From: JABHGY01 sp964525185
Lineage (GTDB): Bacteria; Fidelibacterota; Marinisomatia; Marinisomatales; UBA1611
Length of the DNA: 64,000 bases
Assembly (NCBI GenBank): GCA_964525185.1
Contig: CAZGFQ010000005.1
Location: forward strand, 1 to 64,000
Reading direction: 5' to 3'
In this document: positions 35,393-44,240 of the stretch, one piece after another
Layout: each line of letters starts with the position of its first letter
How positions within the stretch are numbered: the stretch's first letter is position 1
Position numbers and translations under genes: made by a program
Notes under the pieces: model-generated
Databases searched by the model: none
What the model was told of the DNA's origin: nothing
What the model saw: only the letters and a program-made list of their open reading frames with translations

Positions 35393-36337
35393 ATGCAACA
35401 CCTTATTAAAGAAATAAAATCTAATAATCATGTAACTCTATCTAGAGTCATATCTAAAATCGAAAATGGCCAATCGTTAGGAGATAATTTTTTTGAAGAA
35501 ATTCATGCTTTAACTCATAATTCAATTCGAATTGGTATTACAGGACCACCAGGAGCAGGTAAAAGCACTTTAATTAATGAATTTATTTCTGTGTGTCTAG
35601 ATAATCATAAATCTGTTGGAGTTGTTGCCGTAGATCCTACAAGTCCGTTTACAGGCGGAGCTTTATTAGGCGATCGGGTAAGAATGAACAAATTCTTATG
35701 GAATAATGAAGTATTTATTCGAAGCATGGGATCACATGGCGAATTAGGGGGACTTGCTAAGAAAGCGCAAGATGTAGGCGATGTGTTGGCGGCGAGTGGA
35801 AAAGATATCGTTATTTTTGAAACTGTTGGTGTCGGGCAGGGTGAACATGATGTTGCAAAAGCTGTAGATATAACGGTTGTTGTACTTGTTCCTGAGTCTG
35901 GTGATGAAATCCAATTAATGAAGGCTGGACTCATAGAAATTGCTGATTTTTTTGTGGTTAATAAATCTGACAGAGAAGGTGCGGGAAGATTATCTCAATT
36001 ACTGAAGAATATTTTACATACATTTTCTAAAAAAGGTCAAATAGAACCACCAATTATTAATACAACTGCTACTATTGGCGAAGGAATTGCAGAATTATTT
36101 TTAGAATTAATGAAACATTATTCAGTTATGGATGATACTGGATATCTTGTTAAAAAAAGATTGTTGCGGTATCGCAAAAGAGTTCAAAATATAATTAGAG
36201 AAAACCTTGAGTCTACATTTTGGACACAAGATAGAACTAAATCTCTTCAAGATTCGACTGTGGGTGTTGATTCCATTCAAACGTCACCATATGAGTTGGC
36301 AAAAACATTATTGATTGGGGAAAAAGATGGCAGATGA
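35393..36337 (+). CDS. MeaB/ArgK family GTPase
   Basis: A 314-residue G3E GTPase. The P-loop GPPGAGKST is at 51-59, followed by AVDPTSPFTGGALLGDRVRM, ETVGVGQGE (switch region) and the NKSD specificity motif. MeaB chaperones adenosylcobalamin loading of methylmalonyl-CoA mutase. The mutase genes are not in the window, so that partner is presumed from the family. The gene lies between the Crp-like regulator and tatC, overlapping tatC by 11 bases. Confidence 0.92.
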   Translation: MQHLIKEIKSNNHVTLSRVISKIENGQSLGDNFFEEIHALTHNSIRIGITGPPGAGKSTLINEFISVCLDNHKSVGVVAVDPTSPFTGGALLGDRVRMNKFLWNNEVFIRSMGSHGELGGLAKKAQDVGDVLAASGKDIVIFETVGVGQGEHDVAKAVDITVVVLVPESGDEIQLMKAGLIEIADFFVVNKSDREGAGRLSQLLKNILHTFSKKGQIEPPIINTTATIGEGIAELFLELMKHYSVMDDTGYLVKKRLLRYRKRVQNIIRENLESTFWTQDRTKSLQDSTVGVDSIQTSPYELAKTLLIGEKDGR

Positions 36338-37064
36338 TTCTGCGTTAGAAATGGGTTTTTTAGATCATCTAGAAGAACTGCGTTGGCGATTAATTAAAAT
36401 GTTGGCTTCTATTGTGATAGTTGGAATGGTTGCATTTGCTTTTATTGATGATATATTAGCTTTATTACTGTATCCTACGACTAAGGTTGAAGACAACTTG
36501 AAACTACAAGTATTAACTGTGCAGGGAATGTTCCTGATTAAATGGTCCATAGCATTTATTGCAGGTATAGTCGGATCAATTCCAGTGATTACTTACCAGT
36601 TATGGAAATTTGTTGCTCCTGGATTGTATTTAGATGAGAGAAAATATGCCATTCCATTAGTTATATTCACATTTTTTTCATTTATTACAGGAGTCGTTTT
36701 CGCTTATTCAATTATTATTCCTTTTTCGCTAGAATTCTTTACTTCAATGGGTTACGGTGATGTTCAAAATAATTATTCAATTAATTATTATTTTAGTTTT
36801 ATGACATGGATTCTCATTGGTTCAGGACTCATATTCTTACTTCCTGTTGTTTCTTTTTTCTTTTCGGCAATTGGATTGTTAACACCACCATTTATGCGGC
36901 ATTATCGGCGACATGCCATAGTAACTATAATGATCATTTCATCTTTTATTACTCCACCTGATCCTGTAAGTATGTTGGTAATGGCTACTCCATTAACCAT
37001 TTTATACGAATTAAGTATTGGAGTGTCTTGGTTTGTCCATCGAAATAAAGAAAAGTCGGAGTAA
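36327..37064 (+). CDS. tatC: Sec-independent translocase protein TatC
   Basis: A 245-residue, six-helix component that receives twin-arginine signal peptides in the inner membrane. The N-terminal FLDHLEELRWRLI and the first periplasmic loop with FLIKWSIAF are typical, and the central YQLWKFVAPGLY.DERKYA block is the TatC mark. I chose the ATG at 36327, preceded by GGGGAA; a TTG at 36315 is less likely. It overlaps meaB by 11 bases. No tatA or tatB gene lies in this window. Confidence 0.94.
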   Translation: MADDSALEMGFLDHLEELRWRLIKMLASIVIVGMVAFAFIDDILALLLYPTTKVEDNLKLQVLTVQGMFLIKWSIAFIAGIVGSIPVITYQLWKFVAPGLYLDERKYAIPLVIFTFFSFITGVVFAYSIIIPFSLEFFTSMGYGDVQNNYSINYYFSFMTWILIGSGLIFLLPVVSFFFSAIGLLTPPFMRHYRRHAIVTIMIISSFITPPDPVSMLVMATPLTILYELSIGVSWFVHRNKEKSE

Positions 37065-37076
37065 CTTGAAGACGTT

Positions 37077-38066
37077 ATGCATAAAGATTTAATAACATTA
37101 AAGCAAATTACTGCTCCCATCCTTGATGACATTAAAATTTTTCAAAATGAATTTGAAAATGCTCTGCGTTCTGAAGTTCGATTGATTAATTCCATTACAA
37201 AATATATTGTTCGAAATAAGGGGAAGCATATTCGTCCAATTCTAACGATTCTTTCTTCTCGGATTTGCGGAGAACCTACGCTTAATAGCTATCGAGCTGC
37301 TGCCATGATGGAATTACTCCATGTGGCAACTCTCGTCCACGATGATGTTGTGGATGAAGCAACAAAAAGACGTGGATTTCCTTCTATAAACCAAGTTTGG
37401 AAAAATAAAGTTGCTGTTTTAATGGGTGATTTTCTGCTTAGTAAAGCATTAATCAATATGATTGGTATTAAGGACTTCGACGCTTTGGAATTAATATCAA
37501 ATACAGCAGAAAAATTGAGTGCAGGCGAAATTCTCCAATTGGAAAAAAGTATAACAAAATCAATGACAGAACCTATTTATTATGATATGATTAATCAAAA
37601 AACAGCATCATTGATTGCTACAAGTTGTGAACTAGGTGCTATAACAACATCAAAATCCCCTGAAGATCGAAAAGCAATGTTCACCTACGGTGAAAAGTTG
37701 GGTATGGCTTTTCAAATACAAGATGATTTATTCGATATGTTGGGAAAAGAATCAGACACAGGGAAAAATGGTGGGGGAGATGTTAAAAAAAATCTTATGA
37801 CATTACCGCTGATTCATGCATATGGTAAGTTAGGTAAATCAGATTCAAAGCAATTAAAAAAGTTAATTGCTATGAAAACTAAGTCTAAGAATACCATGAA
37901 TGATATAAGGGGATTAATTGATTTGGGAAATGGCTTTTCCTACGCGAAAAAGCAACTTCAAGTATATTCCGACCAAGCATTGGATGCAGTGTTTGGTTAT
38001 CCAGATTCAAAAGTCAAACAATCTATGATAGATCTTGTTGCTTTTAATTCTGTTAGAGTGAAATAG
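37077..38066 (+). CDS. Polyprenyl diphosphate synthase
   Basis: A 329-residue trans-prenyltransferase extending allylic diphosphates with isopentenyl diphosphate. The two aspartate motifs are DDVVD (89-93) and DDLFD (216-220), with GKHIRP (49-54) for substrate binding. Small residues ahead of the first motif (HVATLVHDD) suggest a long product such as hepta- to nona-prenyl for menaquinone or bactoprenol-type lipids. It lies 12 bases after tatC. The exact chain length cannot be read from sequence alone. Confidence 0.92.
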   Translation: MHKDLITLKQITAPILDDIKIFQNEFENALRSEVRLINSITKYIVRNKGKHIRPILTILSSRICGEPTLNSYRAAAMMELLHVATLVHDDVVDEATKRRGFPSINQVWKNKVAVLMGDFLLSKALINMIGIKDFDALELISNTAEKLSAGEILQLEKSITKSMTEPIYYDMINQKTASLIATSCELGAITTSKSPEDRKAMFTYGEKLGMAFQIQDDLFDMLGKESDTGKNGGGDVKKNLMTLPLIHAYGKLGKSDSKQLKKLIAMKTKSKNTMNDIRGLIDLGNGFSYAKKQLQVYSDQALDAVFGYPDSKVKQSMIDLVAFNSVRVK

Positions 38067-38107
38067 CCTTTTTTATTACTTTGGATGATATCTTGTAATT
38101 AATAGCA

Positions 38108-39427
38108 ATGCTTCGTTTTACTATAAATTTTGAAAAATTCGAGACTCAGTCCACAGATTTAATATTTGAATCAGGACTACACATCATATATGGAAATAGT
38201 GGAGTTGGAAAATCATCTTTAATTCGCCAATTATTAGGAGATAAAAGGAAAACTAATATATCCAACTTTTCTGTTTCAAATGTTGAGATACCCGATTCAG
38301 TTTCTGTCATACATCAAAATCCAGATAATCAATTAATCAGTCCAACAATTGGCGGGGAAATAGCCTTTAGCTTAGAAAACGAGTATAAAAATCCTGAATC
38401 GATTTCGATCGGTGTTGAAGCATTACTTAAATCTTTACCATTTGAACCTCATCACAACCAAAATCCGTTAACTTTAAGTGGTGGTGAAAAGGAGTTACTC
38501 AATTTAACGACTGCAATGAGCACTCAACCAGATTGCATATTAGTTGACGATGGATTATCGTTTTTATCTGACACAACAAAAGTAATATGTATCGACAAAC
38601 TGAACCATTTTATTCAAATGAATCAATCAGTGATTTTATGGTTTACATCTGAAATAAATGATTTGAAATATAGCCGAAATAATTGGGAATTAACCTTAAC
38701 TGGATTTATTGAAACAAATCTTAATAATGTATGTCAATATGATCATATGGATATACATACTGGAGAAGCTGAATTGTCTTTTGATCATGTATTTTTTAAC
38801 TTTGGCGAACGAAATATTATATCTGATTTAACTTTAAATATAAGTCCATTTAGGTCCCTTGGGGTTACAGGAGATAATGGCTCAGGTAAAACGACTCTAG
38901 CGCACATATTGCAGGGAATCTATGAACCTGAAAAAGGAACATTCTATTTAACGCAAAACAAATCAATAATCAAAAGAATGGCATACTTAGACCAATTTCC
39001 GGAAAATTTACTTCTTGGGAAATCCTTTAGCCATCTTCTTGATCAATTGATAAAAGAATCGAAAATCAATTCTCATTTACTTACAACTTTCAAAAAGCGA
39101 TTAGAGAGATTTCATATCCAATGGGATGCAATTTCCAAAATCGATGTTATGGAATTACCATGGTCTCTAATAAGATTAACATTCATTGTTTTATTAACTC
39201 ATTGTGAGTATGATCTCATAATTCTAGATGAACCTAGTTTTGGTTTAGGGTGGGACCAGAAAGTTGTATTAAGAGAATATTTAATCGAACAAATGAAACA
39301 AAAACATTTCATAATCATATCCCATGATCGTCCATTTCTAGATGCAGTCAGTGATAAGATTTTAGATATAGACGTTGAACAACTAACACCAAATTTCAAA
39401 AAAGATGAGCAAAAAAAAATCGCGTAA
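38108..39427 (+). CDS. ECF/Cbi-type ABC ATPase with two fused, unequal nucleotide-binding domains
   Basis: A 439-residue protein with two ATPase domains and no membrane part. Domain 1 has Walker A GNSGVGKS (29-36), the ECF-type Q-loop block HQNPDNQLISPTIGGEIAF (69-87) and a good signature LSGGE (123-127), but its Walker B ends VDD (146-148) and no switch histidine is visible. Domain 2 has Walker A GDNGSGKT (255-262), Walker B IILDE (371-375) and His406, but its signature region reads VMELPWS (347-353). It would energise a vitamin or metal importer, but no EcfT or S component lies nearby. It overlaps the next gene by 23 bases. Confidence 0.85.
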   Translation: MLRFTINFEKFETQSTDLIFESGLHIIYGNSGVGKSSLIRQLLGDKRKTNISNFSVSNVEIPDSVSVIHQNPDNQLISPTIGGEIAFSLENEYKNPESISIGVEALLKSLPFEPHHNQNPLTLSGGEKELLNLTTAMSTQPDCILVDDGLSFLSDTTKVICIDKLNHFIQMNQSVILWFTSEINDLKYSRNNWELTLTGFIETNLNNVCQYDHMDIHTGEAELSFDHVFFNFGERNIISDLTLNISPFRSLGVTGDNGSGKTTLAHILQGIYEPEKGTFYLTQNKSIIKRMAYLDQFPENLLLGKSFSHLLDQLIKESKINSHLLTTFKKRLERFHIQWDAISKIDVMELPWSLIRLTFIVLLTHCEYDLIILDEPSFGLGWDQKVVLREYLIEQMKQKHFIIISHDRPFLDAVSDKILDIDVEQLTPNFKKDEQKKIA

Positions 39428-40001
39428 AAAACTTACAGATGATCCAACACGAATATTGACATTAGCTAATATCATTAGTCTACTTCGTGCTTTATCAGCT
39501 ATTCCAATTATCTATACAATTTTAATCCCTGAGTATCAATGGCTAACTGCTATTCTAATAATTCTAGCTGTTTTATCGGATGCATTAGATGGATATTTTG
39601 CTCGAAGAGCACATGAAGTAACAAACTTTGGTAAATGGCTAGATCCAGCCGCAGATTTTATTGTTATTACAGCTATTGTATTATATTTGGTCGTGATGGG
39701 TTTATTTCCAAAATGGTTTTTTATTTTTTATATAGTTAGACATATAATTATCGCAGTGCCTGCTATTTATTTTTTAAACTATGGATATCATGTATTAAGT
39801 GCCAATATGTGGGGAAAATGGGCTACAGGAATTTCTGCATTAACGGTATTTCTACATATTTTTGAGTTTCATGCAATCCCATGGTTGAAGGATGGAAGTT
39901 TATATTCTGCTTTTGGGCTATTGGCTATAAGTCTAATTCTATATATAAAACTGTATGCAACAATTATTCTGAATATAAGAAAGAATCGCCATGTTGAATA
40001 A
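39405..40001 (+). CDS. CDP-alcohol phosphatidyltransferase family protein
   Basis: A 198-residue inner-membrane enzyme. The signature D-x2-D-G-x2-A-R-x8-G-x3-D-x3-D is complete (SDALDGYFARRAHEVTNFGK then WLDPAAD; residues 58-84). About six helices follow the basic N-terminus. The N-terminal LTLANIISLLRALSAIP resembles PgsA, which makes phosphatidylglycerol phosphate from CDP-diacylglycerol and glycerol-3-phosphate, but other alcohols are possible. It overlaps the ATPase upstream by 23 bases and ftsY by 11. Confidence 0.88.
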   Translation: MSKKKSRKKLTDDPTRILTLANIISLLRALSAIPIIYTILIPEYQWLTAILIILAVLSDALDGYFARRAHEVTNFGKWLDPAADFIVITAIVLYLVVMGLFPKWFFIFYIVRHIIIAVPAIYFLNYGYHVLSANMWGKWATGISALTVFLHIFEFHAIPWLKDGSLYSAFGLLAISLILYIKLYATIILNIRKNRHVE

Positions 40002-40875
40002 ATTGTTCAATGCTCTTAAGAAAACACGGAATTCATTAACATCTGCACTTAATACTGTAACAGGCCAGTCTATATCAGCTGAATCATTAGATATTCTAGA
40101 AGAGCAATTATTAGCCTCTGATTTAGGCTTAAATATGACCGACGATATCATGGAAATAGCTAATACAGTTAAAAAGAGTGAATTTTTACAAAAGGTACAC
40201 AATCACATTGTACAAATTATAGAAAGAGTTCCGATCATGCCATCTTTTGAAAAAAAGACAGTCATAATGATTGTTGGTGTTAATGGGACGGGGAAAACAA
40301 CATCTGCAGCCAAGTGTGCTCAATACTTCACTCACAATGGAAAAAAAGTATTAATGGTCGCTGCTGATACTTATCGTGCCGCAGCGGTTGAGCAATTACG
40401 TATTTGGTCAAATCGAATTAAAACACGGCTTATATTTAATGAAAAAACAGGAGAACCATCTGCTGTTCTATTTGATGGATTGACAGCTGCAAAAAATGAT
40501 AATTCTGATTTAATTGTTGTCGATACAGCCGGGCGTCTTCATACTTATGACAATCTTATGACAGAATTAAAAAAAATGATAAAAGTTGTTAAAACTCGAT
40601 TTTCTGAATTTGAATTAAAAACTATTTTAACCATTGATGCAACACTGGGACAAAATTCCTTAACTCAAGCTAGAGAATTTGCGAAAATAATTAATATTGA
40701 TGGCGTCATTCTTACCAAAATGGATGGAACTGCGAAAGGAGGCATTGTTTTACCTCTTGCGCAAGAACTAAAAATACCCATTTGGTTTATTGGTACCGGT
40801 GAAGATGTATTTGACTTTGTTCGATTTGACCCAGATGAATATGTAACTGGACTCTTGGGAGATGATAGTGAGTAA
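39991..40875 (+). CDS. ftsY: Signal recognition particle receptor FtsY
   Basis: A 294-residue SRP-receptor GTPase that docks ribosome-SRP complexes at the inner membrane. The NG core is complete: helical N domain (1-85), G1 GVNGTGKTT (96-104), DTYRAAAVEQL, DTAGR and TKMDGTAKGG, ending in the usual FVTGLLG-like tail (YVTGLLGDD). The acidic A domain of E. coli FtsY is absent, as in many bacteria. It overlaps rimO by 14 bases. Confidence 0.96.
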   Translation: MLNKLFNALKKTRNSLTSALNTVTGQSISAESLDILEEQLLASDLGLNMTDDIMEIANTVKKSEFLQKVHNHIVQIIERVPIMPSFEKKTVIMIVGVNGTGKTTSAAKCAQYFTHNGKKVLMVAADTYRAAAVEQLRIWSNRIKTRLIFNEKTGEPSAVLFDGLTAAKNDNSDLIVVDTAGRLHTYDNLMTELKKMIKVVKTRFSEFELKTILTIDATLGQNSLTQAREFAKIINIDGVILTKMDGTAKGGIVLPLAQELKIPIWFIGTGEDVFDFVRFDPDEYVTGLLGDDSE

Positions 40876-42157
40876 AAAATTAAATTTAATCAGTTTAGGT
40901 TGTGCTAAAAATTTAGTGGATTCTGAAATATTGTTAGGCGGTTTAAAGGAACAAAAAATAGAAATTGTTAATAATCCAGAAAAAGCAGATTCGATTGTCA
41001 TTAATACGTGTGGATTTTTAGATATTGCTCGAGAAGAATCTGTAGATGCTATTTTACAGGCTGTTGAATTAAAAAATCAAGGTGTTGTAAAAGAATTAGT
41101 TGTAATGGGATGTTTATCAGAAAGATATCCAAATCAATTAAAAGAAGAAATTCCGGAGGTAGATCAGTTTTTTGGTAGTAACGATCATCAGCTAATTGCT
41201 TCATTTCTTACTGGTAAAGAATTTTCAAAAGATGATCCATTATTTTATCGATCATTAATGACACCTTCTCATTATGCATATCTTAAAATTGCAGAAGGGT
41301 GTGACAATGGGTGTACTTTCTGTAGTATTCCGATTATGCGAGGGAAACAAAAAAGCCGATCCATTTCAGCCATAATGAGCGAGGCTGAAAGATTGGTTGA
41401 TGGAGGCGTAAAAGAATTACTGGTCATTGCACAAGATACTACATCTTACGGCTGGGATTTACAGGGTAAAGATTATTTAGATGTATTAATCCGCGAATTG
41501 AATACTCTAGGTGATGGTTTAGAATGGATTAGAATTCATTATGCACATCCTGCTCATTTAAGCCAAAAGATTATAGATGCTATGGCAGAGAGTCAAAAAG
41601 TTTGCCGATATTTGGATATGCCTGTGCAACATGCATCAGATGATATATTACAATCTATGAAACGTGGATTAGGTCAAAATGGTATAAAAGATCGAATAAA
41701 GCGTTTGAGGTCATCAATGCCAGATATTCGAATTAGAACAACTTTGATTACAGGATTTCCCGGAGAATCAAATGATGATTATTTAGCATTAAAAGAATTT
41801 GTTGAAGAAATAGAATTTGACCGACTGGGTATTTTTACATATTCTGAAGAAGATGATACATTAGCTGCTAGCTTACACGACAATGTTCCACGCCAAGTCA
41901 AAGATGATAGACGTAATGAATTATTAGATATTCAAAATGAAATTAGTTTAAAGAAGAATGAAGCATTGATAGGAAAAGAATTAAAAGTATTAGTGGATGA
42001 ATCGGGGAACTCTGTTTCAGTTGCACGGACAGAATATGATTCTCCAGAAGTTGATAATATTGTGAGGCTTGATGGATCTCATACTGTTGGCTCATTTAAA
42101 AATGTTATCATTGATAGCGTAAATGAGTATGAATTATTTTCATCTATTATTAAATAA
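40862..42157 (+). CDS. rimO: Ribosomal protein S12 methylthiotransferase RimO
   Basis: A 431-residue radical-SAM enzyme that adds a methylthio group to an aspartate of ribosomal protein S12. The N-terminal auxiliary cluster uses C14, C50 and C84; the radical-SAM cluster uses C147-x3-C151-x2-C154 in EGCDNGCTFCSIP. A TRAM domain closes the protein. The start LISLGCAKNLVDSE distinguishes RimO from MiaB. The ATG at 40862 lies inside ftsY; a GTG at 40868 would be an alternative. Confidence 0.95.
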   Translation: MIVSKKLNLISLGCAKNLVDSEILLGGLKEQKIEIVNNPEKADSIVINTCGFLDIAREESVDAILQAVELKNQGVVKELVVMGCLSERYPNQLKEEIPEVDQFFGSNDHQLIASFLTGKEFSKDDPLFYRSLMTPSHYAYLKIAEGCDNGCTFCSIPIMRGKQKSRSISAIMSEAERLVDGGVKELLVIAQDTTSYGWDLQGKDYLDVLIRELNTLGDGLEWIRIHYAHPAHLSQKIIDAMAESQKVCRYLDMPVQHASDDILQSMKRGLGQNGIKDRIKRLRSSMPDIRIRTTLITGFPGESNDDYLALKEFVEEIEFDRLGIFTYSEEDDTLAASLHDNVPRQVKDDRRNELLDIQNEISLKKNEALIGKELKVLVDESGNSVSVARTEYDSPEVDNIVRLDGSHTVGSFKNVIIDSVNEYELFSSIIK

Positions 42158-42188
42158 TTATCCTATTAAAAATTAATATAGTCTGCCA

Positions 42189-42218
42189 TTGACCCCCGTC
42201 AGTAATAAGTCGTAAATT
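42189..42218 (+). promoter_or_regulatory. Promoter of uvrB, probably leaderless
   Basis: TTGACC (42189-42194) and TAAATT (42213-42218) are separated by 18 bases. The -10 ends exactly seven bases before the ATG at 42226, so transcription should start at or next to the start codon. No ribosome binding site is seen in AGACAAT. Confidence 0.5.
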
Positions 42219-42225
42219 AGACAAT

Positions 42226-44232
42226 ATGGCAGAGATTAAAATACATTCAGACTTCAAACCTGCAGGGGACCAACCTCAAGCAATAGACGAAATTGTACGT
42301 GGACTTAATAATGGCGATTCATATCAAACTTTATTAGGCGTAACTGGCTCAGGTAAAACTTTTACTATGGCAAATGTGATTCAGGAAGTGCAAAGGCCTA
42401 CGCTCATAATGTCTCATAATAAAACTTTGGCGGCTCAGCTCTATGGTGAATTCAAACAATTATTCCCAAATAATGCCGTGGAATATTTTATAAGCTATTA
42501 TGATTATTACCAGCCCGAAGCTTATTTGCCAGTGACGGATACCTTCATTGAAAAAGATGCGTCTGTCAATGAAGAAATAGATAAGCTTAGGCTGAAAGCC
42601 ACCAGTTCACTCATGTCAAGAAAAGATGTAATTGTTGTGAGTTCCGTTTCATGTATTTATGGTATTGGCTCTCCAGATGATTATAAAGATCAAGTGGTGG
42701 GAGTCAAAAAGGGAGACATCCTTGACCGTCGTAAATTTTTAGCAAATTTAATTCACATTCATTATGCCCGTAATGATGCTGTACTCGAGCGTGGAAATGT
42801 TCGAGTAAGGGGAGATGTGATTGAAGTATTTCCAGCATACGAAGATGTTTGTGTACGTGTCGAGCTTTTTGGAGCAGAAGTGGACCAAATTGTTACATTT
42901 GATCCATTGACTGGCGAATTAATCCACGAATTGGATCAAGTATTTATTTATCCAGCGAAACATTTTGTAACAGATATGGATACAATTCATCGAGTAATCG
43001 GGGAAATTCGTCATGAATTAACACATCGATTGGAGTTTTTAAGAAGCAATAACAAACTTTTGGAAGCACAACGCCTTGAGCAAAGAACAAACTTTGATAT
43101 AGAAATGATGGTAGAATTAGGCTATTGCTCTGGAATAGAAAACTATTCAAGATATTTTGCTGGACGTAAAGAAGGGGAAAAACCATTTACGTTGATTGAT
43201 TTCTTCCCGGATGATTTTATAACAATTTTAGATGAATCTCATGTGACATTGCCTCAAATCCAAGGTATGTATAATGGTGATCGTGCTAGAAAAGAAGTTT
43301 TAGTCGAACACGGGTTCCGTTTACCGAGTGCCTTGGATAATCGTCCATTGAAATATGATGAATTTTTAAAAGCTCAAAAACAAGTATTGTTTACATCAGC
43401 GACACCATCCCATAGAGAACTCGAATTAACGAATGGTTCTTTTATTGAGCAAGTTATACGACCCACTGGATTATTAGATCCAGAAGTAGACGTGAGAGAA
43501 ACTAAAGGCCAAATTGATGATCTCATTGGAGAAATTAGATATCGAGCAAAAAGAAATGAACGTGTATTAATTACAACATTAACGAAGCGAATGTCTGAAG
43601 ATTTGACTGAATATATGAGTGGTCTTCAAATTAGAGTGCGATATCTTCATAGCGATATTAATTCTTTAGAACGAGTTAAAATTTTGCGCGATTTACGCTT
43701 GGGGGAATTTGATGTATTAGTAGGAATTAACTTACTTAGGGAAGGGTTAGATTTACCAGAAGTTAGTCTTGTTGCTGTGTTGGATGCGGATAAACAGGGG
43801 TTTTTACGATCTAAAAGTTCATTGCTTCAGGTTGCTGGTCGAGCGGCGAGACATCAAGAAGGACTTGTGATTTTATACGCAGACAAAATTTCCGATGCTA
43901 TGGATCATCTTATGGCAGAAACGAAACGTCGAAGAAACAGGCAAGATATTTTTAATAAAGAAAATAATATTATACCAAAATCAATTTATAAAAATATGGA
44001 TGATATTATACACAGTACAGCAGTTGCGGACTCAATGGGTGAAACGATTATTGAAGAAAAGCAAGGTAAACGCATGGTTCCTTTCAATGAGCTTGACAAA
44101 AAATTAGCCCTAGATATGATGCGCCAAGAAATGATGAAATCAGCGGAACAACTAGATTTTGAAAGGGCAGCAAAACTGCGTGATGAAATTATTAAACTTG
44201 AAAAAGAATTACAGAAAACATTTAAGGAGTAA
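42226..44232 (+). CDS. uvrB: Excinuclease ABC subunit UvrB
   Basis: A 668-residue DNA-damage verification helicase of nucleotide excision repair. Walker A GVTGSGKT is at 38-45, the beta-hairpin YYDYYQPEAYLP near 90-101, and the helicase motifs continue through DEGSH-like DESHVTLPQ and VAGRAARH. A C-terminal UVR motif (QLDFERAAKLRDEI) docks UvrC. Length is normal. It follows rimO by 68 bases with its own promoter, and the sigma-54 activator follows eight bases downstream. Confidence 0.97.
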   Translation: MAEIKIHSDFKPAGDQPQAIDEIVRGLNNGDSYQTLLGVTGSGKTFTMANVIQEVQRPTLIMSHNKTLAAQLYGEFKQLFPNNAVEYFISYYDYYQPEAYLPVTDTFIEKDASVNEEIDKLRLKATSSLMSRKDVIVVSSVSCIYGIGSPDDYKDQVVGVKKGDILDRRKFLANLIHIHYARNDAVLERGNVRVRGDVIEVFPAYEDVCVRVELFGAEVDQIVTFDPLTGELIHELDQVFIYPAKHFVTDMDTIHRVIGEIRHELTHRLEFLRSNNKLLEAQRLEQRTNFDIEMMVELGYCSGIENYSRYFAGRKEGEKPFTLIDFFPDDFITILDESHVTLPQIQGMYNGDRARKEVLVEHGFRLPSALDNRPLKYDEFLKAQKQVLFTSATPSHRELELTNGSFIEQVIRPTGLLDPEVDVRETKGQIDDLIGEIRYRAKRNERVLITTLTKRMSEDLTEYMSGLQIRVRYLHSDINSLERVKILRDLRLGEFDVLVGINLLREGLDLPEVSLVAVLDADKQGFLRSKSSLLQVAGRAARHQEGLVILYADKISDAMDHLMAETKRRRNRQDIFNKENNIIPKSIYKNMDDIIHSTAVADSMGETIIEEKQGKRMVPFNELDKKLALDMMRQEMMKSAEQLDFERAAKLRDEIIKLEKELQKTFKE

Positions 44233-44240
44233 CTATTAAA

